Of a stretch of 64,000 nt of DNA, positions 51,111 through 63,527 are shown in pieces. The DNA comes from Naematelia aurantialba. Lineage: Eukaryota; Basidiomycota; Tremellomycetes; Tremellales; Naemateliaceae. The first letter of the stretch is position 1. Each line of letters begins with the position of its first letter. Position numbers and translations under genes: made by a program. Below the pieces are notes generated by a model. That model saw only the letters and a list, made by a program, of their open reading frames with translations, was not told the DNA's origin and did not search any database. The stretch lies in the NCBI GenBank assembly GCA_021527695.1, contig JAKFAO010000008.1:496001-560000 (forward strand), read 5' to 3'.

Positions 51111-52562
51111 ATGGCGTCCGAGTCTAGTTTTGTAAGGTCGCCTTCTCCAGCGCCCTCGTCGTCGCCTTCGGGTGGGTGGGTCGAAGTCGACGAGAACCCC
51201 ACCTCGAACCTCACAACCGTCGATGTCTTCCCCACGGCAACCGCTGACGAGCCGACCGCAACCGCTGACGAGCCGACCGCAACCGCTACCGCAACTGGTG
51301 CTACCGCCACTGACGGCACTACTGGGGAACCCCCTGCCACCCCCGATCCAAGCAGCGTCTCTGCCTTGCGCATCCTCTCGGCGACCGACCTCGCCTCTCT
51401 CCTCCCGTCCATCCCGCCTTCCACCCTCCTCTCCTCCCAATCTGCAGTTTTCCGCGCCTTCTCCGCCCAGTCGCCGACCATCCAGACACCCCAGCGCATC
51501 TCCCTTACCTCGGATGAGCAGACGGTGCTATTCATGCCGGCGCGCGCCGGCGACGATATGGCAGTCAAGATCGTCTCGGTCCCGAGCGGCGGGAGCGACG
51601 GACTCCCAGGCAGCACGGTCGTTCTGGATGCTCACAGCGGCAAGGTCAAGGGGATGGTAAACGCTAGGCTATTGACGGCGCTGCGGAATGCTGCTGGTGC
51701 GTTCATGACGAGACACCCGCGTCTTTCAGACTCCCGCCTCATGCAATTCCCCACTTGACGCTGATCATGCTTCACCTCTCTCACAGGCTCCGCACTGTTC
51801 CTGCAAGAGTTCCCGACCGCCGCTCCACCGACTCACCTGGTCATCTTCGGCTCTGGAGCCCAGGCGGAGGCGCACGCGGCCCTGCTCCTGACCCTGTACC
51901 CGTCATTCGAAACGTGTACCATCATCGTGCGTTCCGCCACGCCGCGCGCCGAAGGGCTCATCTCCACTCTTAACCCCCTCTTCCCCAACGTCGCGATCAC
52001 GCTCGGCGTATCCTCGTCGGCCGAGTTCAACCTCTCACAGGCGGTGCACAACGCCAACGTCATTGTCACCGCTACGCCGTCGACGGCGCCCCTGTTCAAC
52101 TCTGTCGACGTCACGTCTGGCACGCGGGTAGTGTGCGTCGGGTCCTACAAGCCGCACATGCACGAGATTCAGGCCGAGCTGGTCCACCGTGCGGGGCTGG
52201 TGGTCGCTGATTCTCGCGAGGCGTGTGCCATAGAGGCCGGAGAGCTCATCGCTGCCGGCGTACCCAAGGACGGCATGGTAGAGCTCGGCGAGATACTGAC
52301 CGCGTACAACGACGACCCAGAGCTACAGAGCACGGGTGAGGCCAGTGAGGCAAGTAACGCCAAAGAGACTTGCGAAGCCCTCAAGGCCAAGGTCGTCCAG
52401 AGTGGAGACATCGTGCTGTTCAAATCGGTGAGTTGTGTGAAGCAAGGGGCGCGGCTGAGCGTGCAGGTCGGGATCGGAATCCAGGACGTGGCTGTCGCCA
52501 AGCTCGTGCTGGACGAGGCTGAGCAGAGGGGGGTCGGGACCGTTATTGCGGACTACGACTAG
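51111..52562 (+). CDS. Ornithine cyclodeaminase / mu-crystallin family protein
   Basis: The family contains NAD(P)-dependent imine reductases and cyclodeaminases, so the substrate is not certain. ATG at 51111 follows a CT-rich stretch; the frame is open further upstream, but that part lacks conservation features. The N-terminus is Thr/Ala-rich with TADEPTA repeated. The fold then begins ALRILSATDLASLLPSIP. FMPARAGDDMAVKIVSVPSG and VVLDAHSGKVKGMVNARLL are conserved family blocks. After an intron (about 51696-51786) the Rossmann segment shows HLVIFGSGAQAEAHAALLL and ANVIVTATPSTAPLF, then VVCVGSYKPHMHEI. A 39-nt intron-like stretch at 52429-52467 separates FKS from VGIGIQDVAVAKLV. TAG is at 52560-52562. 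Confidence 0.85.
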
Positions 52563-55500
52563 GCTCAGCGAGTGTACAGCTTGTAAGTTGAGCTGCAGGT
52601 GACGATTTCCCGGACGCCGGTCGCATGGGTATGTGGCGCCGCAGCTGTATGGGCCACGACTCTGTGCATCTGCCCATCTGGAGTTTGTAAATGCTGTCGG
52701 TACGTGATAGATGACACGAAAAACGAGAATCGCGAGAATGCATGCCTTGGCCGTGCTCGCAGAATCCTCGTCTCGTCTACATCGCTTACCGTCCATGTTG
52801 CACGGACCTTGGACCTCTTTTTTTTCTAGTAGTCCATCTGCCAGGCGGCGGACAGCTGCTCAGAGTCGTCCCAGCAGTCGTCTGCAAACTCGCGCGGGCG
52901 AGGCGTGTGACGTACGTTGTCCCAAGAGTCAAAGGGAGATACTGCGGCCCGGCATCAAATTGAGAATTGGAGGGAATGACACGATGTACGGTTCCGGCAA
53001 CAACGAGAGAAAGGGGGGAGAGAGGGGGCGGCGGCGGCGGCGAAATGGACAAAGGGGGGAAGCGATTCGGATTCGAGTCAATTGCTCGCCGGTCATCCTC
53101 CTTGGCCCCCTCCTCCTCCCTGCCAACGACGACGACGTTGACAACGACAGTCGAGCACGCTCAAAGGACGGTCCTCGGATTCAGGCGGCCCCTGTCGACT
53201 CCCCAGCGTCATCAAATGCCTCATGCTGCGGCATCGGGTCGGCGTAGCGTGTGTCTGTAGCGTGTAGAGTGGCATGGCGGAGCGAACAGTACAGGCAAAG
53301 ACGTGTGCGGTCGTGGGACGATGCTCTGCCCTTCCTCGAGGTCCTGCGTTTGACCGCTTCACCGATGCAAGCGCATCCCTCGTTTCCCGAGCCCTTGCAG
53401 CCCTTGCTCTCTTACTGGGGGGGAGATGGATGCATGGCGCTGGACAGTACGATGTGGCTCGTTCGGACTCACTTTCTGGTGCGAGGCGTTGATGGCAAAG
53501 GGGCCATTCCAAAGGATACACCCCGGATCATGAACCTAAGAGTTACAATGTGTTTGTGCCCTTGCCCCCAAGGTGCAAGGTGTTGCCCATCACTGACCTG
53601 GCACACGTTCCTTTTCCTCAATGGGCTATTTAGGACAAGAAGCAAGGGGGGAGCGAGCCGTGGAGAGGCGGCGACTCGCATATCGCTACAGTACCGCAGA
53701 CCGACCAGCGGGGGAAATCACACTGGCGATACCCATCACACAGCGACGAGCACACGAGCACCGACGAAGCATCGATATCGACAACGACAGCACCGCCAAC
53801 CACCCACACAATCGGGCACGCACAGTGCAAGCTACCCACACGGTACGCCGTCATCCACACAGACACACCCGCGCGAACCGCCGAACTCGCCGTGCTCGCT
53901 ACCGCCCTCGGGCCCTGAGCGATCTGCCTCGCTCTCGGGCGGCCAGTGGCCTCGGTACCGTACCGGCAGCAGCAATCGTACCAGCACCGACGGCCGCGGC
54001 GGGGCGTTCCATGCGTCTGACGACCCTTGATCCCGTCCTTGTCCCACAGCTGCCGCCGTCGTGATAGTGCCCGTCGCCCGGCTACCTTTCTTCTTTCCTT
54101 TCCTTCTTCTGTCTTGCTTTTCCCTTCTCGTTGGATCGTGGGATCGAAGCGTTATCGGTATTGTCGACCAAGCGAGGGAGGAGAGACGATCGCGCTCGTC
54201 GGGAGCGTCGCCGAGCCCAGTGCGGGAGCAGACGGTGAGTTGGCGCCATGGGGGTGGTGGTCGGACCTTTCAACCCCGCAACCACCCTCCTGTAGATGGG
54301 ATCCGCGCTGCCACCCCCCTTTTTATCGCCTCCCATGTGGTCTTGAGATCGACAGGGCATGTCCACAACGAGGGCGCAGGCTGCGTCGTGCAGGACTCAC
54401 CCCCCTCTCTCTCCGGGCCAGCCAGCAGCCGGCCGACAACAACGATATCCTTTGTGCATCTTCTATAATTTGAGAAAGCGATAGAGCAGGCGGGACACTC
54501 GCCCGCCTCTGCGCCATCACCCAACCATACATAAACCCCACTTGGAAATCCCCTGTATCTGCACCCCTCGACCCCGCGGCCACTCTTTCCTTCTTCGGTC
54601 AGAACCCCCTCCTGAGCTCTTGATAGAAGATTCTACTATCGCACGGAGGCTGACCTTTTTGACTTGAAGCTCAGCAGGCGACACAGTGGAAGAAGCACGA
54701 GGAGAAACACGGTGACGGCAACAATTCTCGCCTTCGCGCACTGCTCTTCCCTCGCCTCGTTGGTCGTCGGCGGTACGAGCAATCTTCTGACCATCTCCAC
54801 CCTTCTTGTCTCGCTGCCCTCCTTTTACCTTCATTGTCGGGCGCCCAAAGAAATCGCCTGTATATCGCCGAGTCTCCATTGGGACAGTAGCGTCGCGTTC
54901 TTCGTTCTTCGAGGTCGCAGATCCAGATCCTGAGCGAAAGAGGGCCAGTGAGCGGGCGCGTCAGAACAAGGGGGGGCGGCAAACGTTCATGTCGATCCAT
55001 TGGGGCTTCCTTTAGCGGACGGGTAAAGTGAGTACATCAGCAAAGTACGACCCCTGCACGCTGAACTACAAATAGCCAAGCCGCAACATCGCTTTCGCCC
55101 TACCCTTAGCGGCCCCAATTCAAACTTCGGTAGTGCCTCCCCCCTTCTCATCCCCAAAGCCTTCCCACTCGGTGCGCCATTTTGTCCAGCAATCTAGCAC
55201 CTCGAGCGTCTCCAACCCCCCGTAGTCCCGATCGAAGCCAAGCCACAGTGTCCGCCTGATTGTCGCGGTCCTTATCAAAAAGGACACACGAGCCAAACTG
55301 CCCGCAGCCAAAGTGGTGTCCTTTACCACGACTGGACTCCACACTCCACAAGAGCGCGTAAGTTATATTACAGGCGCAGGGATTTCACCCTCCCGGTCGA
55401 CATCGCAAGTGCCCATCATGCTTATATTGTGCCAGCAATGTGCCTCCTTCTCTGACATAATTGCAGACGGCACGCTCCCCCTATACCTGGGCAAAGCCGC

Positions 55501-56824
55501 GACAGCCTTCTCCTTTTATCCGACCATCAACGATCTCATCGCTTCCATCCGCTTCGAAGCGGAGTTGGCGACATTCGCCGTAACGAGACAGAGAGAGTGA
55601 GTGAGAGTGAGAGAGCGCACTGCTTCTTATCCCCATCTCCACCTCGCCACACTTTCTGCCCCCCCCCCTCTTGTTTCATGTTTCATTCAGTGCCTTGCGT
55701 TCTTGGGCTGTGGACCTGTCTTGCACATCATCAATTGTTCCATGAAACGTAGGCGAATTTCCAGCCATGGACCGCCTCTTTTGTTTCCTAAATCCTCCGC
55801 GGCAGGGTTTTTCGTACTCTATCTCCACCCTCCGAACCGCGTTCGCGTGGGCGCGCGACGTGGGTTTCCGGAATTAGTCCGGCGGGTAGAGCCGAAAGGT
55901 TCTCTGTAACCGTCGAGTAATGCTCGGTACCATCTCCCCAGTCCTTACTCTGCGTGGCTGCCCCCTCACCAACCCTTTTACCAGCTGGGATTGGACAGCC
56001 CAAAGTGATGAACCGTGTGAGGCCGCGGAAAGTCTCGGAGAGAGAGACCTGAGCGTGGAAAGGGGGCGGATGTTAGATTACGACACTGGGCTTTGCTAAG
56101 GGGGAGGGGGCAGACGACGCCTCAGTGATCATCAGGGCAGCCACATCACCGCCCGCGTGCGAGAAGCATTTGCTACGCTCGGACGGTTCCCGGGGAAAAT
56201 TTCTGTGATTGCGGCACGATCAGGGTCACAAGGAGCGAGAAGTAAAGATGTACTGATTGCTTATATTGCTTACTAGCATCCCCTTGGGTAAAAAAACCTC
56301 TCTTGCTCTCGCTGTGCCCGTCAAGCGCTTGTTCGGGCTCACAGTCTGGGCGAAGGGGGGGAATCCCACCTGATCAAGCCGCCCGAGGCGCCTGCACGAC
56401 CGTCGACGCCCCAACTCAAAGCCTCGCCCAGGGCATTTGTTAGGGTTACCTACTCGGGCCCTGAGGCCTCTATCACCACGGGAAAAATAGTCGACGGACC
56501 GCGAGCAGCTGGTCTCTTCCAACGAAGATCTCCGGACCTGGTGAGTGACAGACAAAAAAAACCTTTGACCCCTCGAGAGACCCTATCTTAACATTGACAA
56601 TGCTTCATGCTCCTTTCAACACTGTCGCCCCTCTGATATTGATACCATCCATAGAAGGCGCAGCGCTCCTGCTCACGTGCTTCCGCGGATACTGAAGGAA
56701 AAAATACCCCGCTCGGAACGGGGGTCTACAGAGGTGGCTGTGAGCCCGTTTCCTGTGAAACCCCTCGCGTCAGGCGGTGGAACGCCATGAAGCTGATGCT
56801 CGGTCAATTTTAGTGTTTGTCGGG
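52563..56824. other. Long gene-poor region upstream of the homeobox gene
   Basis: 4.3 kb with no supported gene. It holds a (GGC)n stretch near 53030 and a C10 run at 55659-55668. Many short open frames exist, including one of 259 codons from 53251 (plus), but none shows a domain, codon regularity or splice structure that I trust. Such length upstream of a homeobox regulator suggests extended regulation or a long leader, which is inference. Confidence 0.4.
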
Positions 56825-58704
56825 ATGGGAGAGCAGCCGCGAGCGCTTCACACACCACCGAGCTCGTCCTCGAGCTCGACCCGGGGACATTCGCATGGCG
56901 GGCGGAAGAGGTCGTCAAGCAGCACGCCTCGGCCCGAGCTGCAAATGTCGACGTTTGCCCGGGTCGAATCCAGTCATTCCGCGGGGCAACAGAAAGCCGA
57001 CCGACCCGCCCCTCCTCGCTTCCATCAGTACGCGCCGCCTCCGCTCGCGCCTTATGTCGGCAGGGAAGAGCGCTTCCTACCGCCCACCCCGTCAACAGAC
57101 GGTTGGCGGCGCGAGACTGCAATCCATTCGGCTCACCCTTCCATTCCCCCTCCTCAACGACCGCCTCCTCCTCATATTCCACCACCGCCGCGCGCCAGGC
57201 ATGACACGGCGCCGCCGCCCTCGCCACCGGCTTCGCGTGGCCAATATCCCACCGACAAGGGAAGGGAAGCATCCTCGGACTACGCTCCCCGAGCACACTC
57301 AGCTGGGTCAGGTCATTCGGGCTACAGTGCATCGCCAGGGAGATTAGAGCGTGCTGCGTCGTCCAGCTCTAGTGAGGGAGCACACCTCCGAGGTTCTGCT
57401 GCCCCGTCTCAGTCCATTCCGAGCGGCTCAGGTTCCGGGCAAACCGAGCCCAAGCCAAGAAAACGGACAAGGGTCTTGATGACACATATGCAGCAAACTC
57501 GCTTAGTCGATCTTTGGCGTGGCGTGGGTGACATACTGTGGCATAAACGGGATATCGCTCATGTTATCTTAGAATCGTTTCCCATCAACCCAGCAACGAG
57601 AGGAGCTAGGTGCAGAAGTTGGCTTGACACCGAGGCAGGTGCAGGTGTGGTTCCAGGTGAGCCTGATTTTGCCGAGGTTTTGGACAACAACACCCAAATA
57701 CTGACGTGTGTGCAGAACCGGCGGCAGAATGCCCGCAAGGAGATCCAGCAGAAGGGTATCCCCGAGGGAGCCAATGCCGCTGAATACGAGGATCTGCAGA
57801 AATCGCCACGATCAAGGCGTTTGTCGATGGAGTCGTCCGCTCAGGAGGACAGGACGTCACGGTGGGCGGCTAGTTCTTCAACTGGCTACACGAACATTTC
57901 GTCGTACTCTCGGGTATCTGGTGTCGGTCTCTCATCTATCGGCGAGAGTGCAAGTGAGTCGCTGCGCTCAATCCTCAGCATTGCCTGCTGGTCAAGAGCT
58001 GACGGGAAAAATAAGTCGCCGAGGCCAAACGCTATCATCCAGGACCGCCGCCTTTATCAGCCGGGACTTCGTATTCTCAACCGCATTCTGGAGGCAGTCT
58101 GAGTCCTGTCATACGGGACACAATGGAGGATCGGCACCCGTTTGCATGGCAGCGAACCTACTCTGATCGTCCGCCTACTGCGGTCTCGTCAAATTCGTCC
58201 CTCTCACCACTCCGTCCAACGACCTTCAACCCTCCTCGGCCATCGATGTATCACCCGGTCCTTTCGCCACCACCGACAGCAGAGTCTGACATCCCACTCT
58301 TCTACCGGCACCAGCCGCCACCTGCCTCTGTTCCTGCGGCTCCGCCGCCGCTGCGGCGATTTGGGTCTCAAGGCAACCTCCGTCACGAAGCCCAGGCACC
58401 AATGAATATCGCCTCGCGCCCTGAACGCCGGTCCTTGTCCCCCGACACGAACCGCCATTCCAGCCTGCCGCCGAGCCTGGCGGCACTGATGATCACTCGC
58501 CCCCGAATAGAAGGGCCCAGGCTGCCCAGCATGGACGCGCCAAGTGAAGATGTCGTGATGGACGCGTATGCGGGCGACAGGGCCGAGCCCCGGCGACTGC
58601 GCGAGCCGGTCGACCGAGAACGGGAGCGTAGTGCTTCGGCGGCTGCGTCAGGGCGTTCAGGTAGTGCTGATCGCTTGCCGAGTCTGCGTTCAATGTTCCA
58701 TTGA
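56825..58704 (+). CDS. Homeodomain transcription factor
   Basis: First ATG at 56825 (MGEQPRALHTPPSSSS). About 210 Ser/Pro-rich residues precede the homeodomain, which is assembled from three exons. Exon 1 ends KPRKRTRVLMTHMQQ and TRLVDLWRG (57450-57523). Exon 2 is NRFPSTQQREELGAEVGLTP with RQVQVWFQ (about 57575-57654). Exon 3 starts NRRQNARKEIQQKG (57715). WFQNRR with Asn in the recognition helix is diagnostic. A further intron (from about 57950 to 58014) leads to AEAKRYHPGPPP and the final exon. That exon has MEDRHPFAWQRTYSDRP, long disordered sequence and a stop at 58702-58704. The loop length looks like a typical 60-residue domain. I cannot assign it to a named fungal homeobox gene. Confidence 0.85.
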
Positions 58705-60035
58705 GACTCGCGGTGCAAACCCACCACACCAAGGGGTGTCAAAATGTGACCTCACCCAAACCCAATCCCCACCCAGCATGCGCAGAACGTTCCGAATCTC
58801 AGGCGTCGGAAGATTCGCGTCAGGGCATCCATTGGGCATCCATGTGCACGACTCGTTGTTTTCGCGCCCGCATGTCAAGTATCGCAGAAGTTTTATTGGC
58901 CAACGCATGTCAAGTGTGCACAAATTTGTCTTCGAACCGCGTGGCGCGGCGTACCGCTCTCGCCTAGACACTAGGCAGCATGTTCGACCTTGTCGCGTGT
59001 CGTTTCGCTCTGGACATTCTGCTCGTCGTCACATACAGCATACGTGCGGAAGTATCGCACCGTTCGGGTTTCGCCACTTTACACCACTTGCGACCTGTGC
59101 GCTGCATCTTCAGCTCTCGACTCGGCCCACGACTCGGCCCACAGAGCACAGCTCACACCTTGTGCCACACCCCGAGCTCACACCTTGTGTCACAAACCGA
59201 GCTCACACCTTGTGCCTCACACCAAGCACCCACCTTGTGCACACATCGCTCGTGTCGCCAGATCCTGGACCATTTAATACCGCTGTTGATCGCTCGCTGG
59301 AAATCAGACCCATATTCGCATAGGCGCGGCTTGCATAGGTGTCGCGCGGGAAGAAAAGTAGAGTGAAAATCGTGAACATGGCCCTCGAGAGACATGGCCA
59401 CCACTGTGCCTGCGCTGCCGCCACTCTACGCGGCTCATCGCAGCAGTACTCACAGCACTCGCAGTACTGCGACTGGTCGTACAGAGACTGCTTGGAAACT
59501 GGTGGTGGACTGGAGACAGGCTGGGAGTCGGACCGACGCCTTGGCATGAAAACTCGCCTCTAGTAGGAAAGAGCCGCGAGTTGGAGAACAGGCCACGGGT
59601 TGGAAACTGGCGTTGGAGGCGGACACCAGACATGGTATTGAAAGCCTAACGACGGCGACGGACAGCAGCAGCGGCGCCATCTTATCGAATCTCCACCTCT
59701 ATACATTACGACCTCACGATGCATATTCTGGGCATAGAGACGGGCCTTCGGGATCATCCTACTGTGTTTCCTTTGCTGCATCTGACCCGTCAATATGCCA
59801 CTGTCCACAGAGGCGCACATACACAAGACGGAATGCATGCAGATGTCGTCGTGAGGGCGTCAAATCAGATGATGATGCTACATATGTACAGGCATGAATG
59901 AGAACGGGACAAGTCGATGCCGGATGCCGGATGCGTGGTATCATGTGTGTCGAATCAAGAAGAGCCACAGTCCATAGGAGACAGAGACCAAAGCGCAGAC
60001 ACCGGTCTGACGTCTGACGTCTCACATCTCACGTC
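58705..60035. other. Convergent intergenic region homeobox gene / Red1-like gene
   Basis: 1.3 kb with no supported coding sequence. It contains the 25-bp tandem repeat at 59151-59250 and a looser AACTGG/GGAGAC-rich stretch at about 59495-59620. Confidence 0.4.
59151..59250 (+). repeat. 25-bp tandem repeat, four copies
   Basis: GCTCACACCTTGTG-containing units begin at 59151, 59176, 59201 and 59226, exactly 25 bp apart. The last is degenerate (GCACCCACCTTGTG). Confidence 0.85.
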
Positions 60036-63000
60036 TCAGCGGCGGAGAAGGAGTCCCACCTGGCGGATAAGTATTTCCAACTCAGCGCTAGAAGCCGAGA
60101 CCACATCTGTCGGTAGAGGCTTGGGCTTGTTTGGCTTCACCTTGTCACCGCGTTGCCCTTGAGTCAGATGCAATTTGGCAGCCACCACTGCTGCGTTGAT
60201 GGTTGACTTGCTAGGACCAGGAGGTGCGAGCACCTGGGCAATGTACTCGCTCACGTCCTCGACTATGCCTTGCTCAGCGGCGAGTCGTCCCACAGCCATC
60301 CCAGATGTGGACGTACAGGTAGGTTGCAGACCCTTGTCCAAATGCACATCGCCGCATGTCGGATCCGCACACTGTCCTCCGCTCGCCTCTGAGCGGCACA
60401 TGACTGCACTAGGATCCCGACGAAGTCTGTTAGTTAAGGAGATAGTAGACAAGAGGCTGTTATTGATGGTCTGTAGAGTGGCGACCAGGTGATCTTGGGC
60501 CGGCATAGGAGGGAGAGGAACCATGGGCAAAGCAGACATCATAGCAGAGCTGTTGACAAGTTGTGGATACCGCGGCAGCATGGGCTGATATGCTTGGAAA
60601 TTCTAAAGTTCTCAGTGCTCGAACAGCGTAGCACATACGGCTTGTGGCGACGTCGACAGATCGGGTGTACCGACGGGTACAGGGGATACCGTGTCATCAG
60701 GCTGAATTCGGTCAGTCTCTCGTCAATCTTCCGAGCGACACTCTGATATTAGCGCACCTCGGCCAATCGTGCTGTCGCGCAATCAGCGGCCTTCGAATGG
60801 AGACGTACCAGTCGTGACGCCCGTCGCGCTTCCTACTATCCCATCAGTATGTCCATCAGAGCAGCCGGTAAGTACGGACCGGGTTCTGTGTCCTGTCAGC
60901 GGGGATAAAGCTTCATGCGCACCTGTTGTGGCCTCCTCAGTTATGGCAACCGCTCCCTCTGCGAACAGTCAGAGGAGAAGGGTCTACGAGCTTACCGTTA
61001 GCGGGCTGGACTCGCCCGATCTCGTCTCGCACAACGTCCAACTTGTAACTGTCGCTCAGAGTCGGAATCATGGGTAATGATGTTGGAGTTGCGGTCGCTC
61101 CTCGCTGCTTGGCCTTCATCTTGGCAGCTATCAAGTCCTTCAGTCTGCGGATCTCCCGCTCTTTTTCTTCCATCAATCGCTGCCTCTCGCTGTCACTAGT
61201 AGAGACCCCATCTTCATCACCAGAGTCAGAATCCGAGTCGTCGAGGGGAAGGAGGAGTCTATGGGGACGCTGTAAGGCACCGAATAGTCGTCGCTTAGGA
61301 GCAAGCGCTCGACTAGGAGCAGAGATAGGTCGACCATCAAGCTCCTCGGCAACAGGTCTCTTCAAGCCTCGAGGTGGGCGATCAGGAAGCGCCGCCACTG
61401 CCGCTGTGATGCGGGGCCCGGTAGGCGGGATTATTGGCGGTGAAGGAGTGGAGGAGCTGATCTCGCCTTCTTCCGAATCTTCGTCTGCATCGATGGGTTT
61501 AGGTGCTGACTGAGAAGTCGATGCTGCTTGAAGACTCAGTACTTCTTGCTCCAGATCGGCGACCTCGTCTTCGATAGATTTCTCCGCTGTAGGAGTTGGT
61601 GCGATAACGGTTACTTGCACAGCAGAGCTGTCGTGTATCGTTTTCGTGTCAAGCGCGGCCCGTCGAGCACGCATGCTTTCAAGCACTTTGCGCCGAGTCT
61701 CCAGAAGAGCATTCTTGGTTGCGATTTCCGAGTCAGCTGAGGGGTTGTGGCTGATAGGAGTGTCATGGTTGACAGGTACGAATGGAGCTGGTCCGTTGCT
61801 GCGATTGGCGAACGCGACTGGATGTCCTGGGAGTATGGGTCTGGGGATCGCATGGGCAGGAGATCCATTCTGGCCTGGTCGCAAAGCTGATTGGGGAACA
61901 GATTTTGGCCAATCGCGAGATAGCCTGACGTCTTGGACTGGTGTTGCAGTGAGCCGCAAGGGGATGGTTTGCGGATTCGGAGGAGTAGAGAGGCTTTCGA
62001 GTTTCAGTGGATGTTCTGTTGCCTGTTTGGGAGTTGAGGCTCTCGATGTCGGTGTCCATGAGGATGAAGGAAGTAAACGGAAAGTCGTTCTTCGAGGTGG
62101 ACTGATTGATTCTAGCAGCACGTTTTCCGCCGAACCCTCCGAAGAAATGCTATTTGACCGCCTCATAGAAACAGTCATGTCGATCTCGGGACTGGGAGAC
62201 CGTTCGGTTTTGGCTGGCGGCGACATTGCCGAGTCCAAACTAGTAGCTTGGGCCGAGTCCCTAGAGATCATCCATACAGATTTGTGTTTACTGGTTCCCT
62301 TCACGATCTCTTCACAAACAGCCTTGACGTATTTTGCCGTGGCGCCCCGTCGGATCAGATCGTCCGGGCTGAAACCTTCTTGTAGCAGTTTACGGATAAC
62401 GTCCATGTACTGCCTGGCTTCGGAGGGTGAAATATCTGGAGAATCATCAGTGGCCTCACAACACGTGCACGCATCGAAAGAAGCGTGCAAGTTGGGACTC
62501 ACCTGTTGGTGCTGATGCGACTGGACCTGGAGATACCTCTTTGCCTTTTCCTTTACGATCAGGTCGGGGTTGTGGTATTGCCAGGGTACTGGTTGAACCG
62601 GACGACTGCACAGATGACCTCCGCGGACGGTACTCAGCTGAGAATGAGGGCCCAGACGAGCTTGAATGATGTCGAGGTGGTGAATACCGACGTTGTCGAC
62701 TGCGGTCCTCCATTTGCATCTCAAAGGGCATCTCTTCGTCTTCGCTAATCTCTCCTTCCTCCTTCTCTTCTTCCTGCGATTTGTCGACCTTTGAGATATC
62801 GACGTTTGCCAGTGGAGCGATCAAGTTCGACATGGACCGGTTGTCAGATGAAGCGTACGTGGGCTCGCTTGGTGAGTCATCTGCGGTCATGGTCACCTTC
62901 TGTCGCTTTGCGCTATACAATGCTGCCGAGCGCAAAGAGGCGATGTCGGTTCGGGACGCTTGAGGTCGGAAAACCTGAGCGGGCGCAGAAGAGGCGAGGG

Positions 63001-63088
63001 ACCCAGGGATAGAGGGGGCAGCAGCATGACTATATGATACAGTAGGGATGGGGCTTCGCGTTGGGGCCGGACTGGCGCTCATTCTCAT
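60036..63088 (-). CDS. Red1/ZFC3H1-like protein with C-terminal zinc finger (probable nuclear RNA-decay scaffold)
   Basis: ATG at 63088 (MRMSASPAPTRSPIP). The N-terminus is disordered, with acidic EEEKEEGEISEDEE. A long exon (about 62440 to 61000) includes SPSEARQYMDVIRKLLQEGF and EDSEEGEISSS. Two coiled-coil-like stretches follow: EDEVADLEQEVLSLQ and EEKEREIRRLKDLIAAKMKA. Near the C-terminus MCRSEASGGQCADPTCGDVH gives C-x8-C-x4-C-x3-H. This is the pattern of the small zinc finger found in fission yeast Red1 and human ZFC3H1, scaffolds that link the Mtr4-type helicase to nuclear RNA decay. GEIS motifs and helical regions fit that family. The stop is at 60036-60038. The assignment rests on the finger and architecture only. 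Confidence 0.6.
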
Positions 63089-63527
63089 TGATATTTCACG
63101 TCCCAATCTCCTCGGCCCGCCTGGCTGTTCTCCGACGCGTTGTACGGTCTATCAATCGATCTCAGCTCTGACGTTGATTCCTCTGGACTCCAAGCGTCCA
63201 GAGCTTTGTGGGTTTTATCTCATGGCCACGTCGGCAGAGTCAGAGAGACAGAGAGTGAGAGAAATTGACAGAGAGAGAGAGAGAGAAAGGAGAGTGAGGG
63301 AGAAGAGAGAGTAAAAAAACCAAGTCCTTTCAGATACCCAGTCTGAAAATTGCCTAAAGCGGCAAGTGTTTCAGCCTGAGGAATGCACTTGTAGTCGCCG
63401 ATGTTCTGGTGGCTGCTGCACACTCATCGTGACAAGCGGCCAGACGCTTTATGGACGATAGATGTGCATGCAGGTGAGAGTGAACAGATTCTCAATCTAC
63501 GGACCAGGCAAAGTCCTCCTTGCTCCA
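63089..63527. other. Intergenic between Red1-like gene and right-edge gene
   Basis: 439 bp, promoter side of the Red1-like gene and 3' side of the next minus-strand gene. It contains the GA-rich tract at 63236-63313. Confidence 0.4.
63236..63313 (+). repeat. GA-rich microsatellite
   Basis: Mostly GAGA with AGAGAGTGAGAGA variants, including an uninterrupted (GA)9-type run near 63270-63288. Confidence 0.85.

Noticed and set aside
53251..54030. Plus-strand open frame of about 260 codons
   Set aside because: No domain or conserved-looking block, with a Thr/Pro/Arg-rich end typical of random GC-rich translation.
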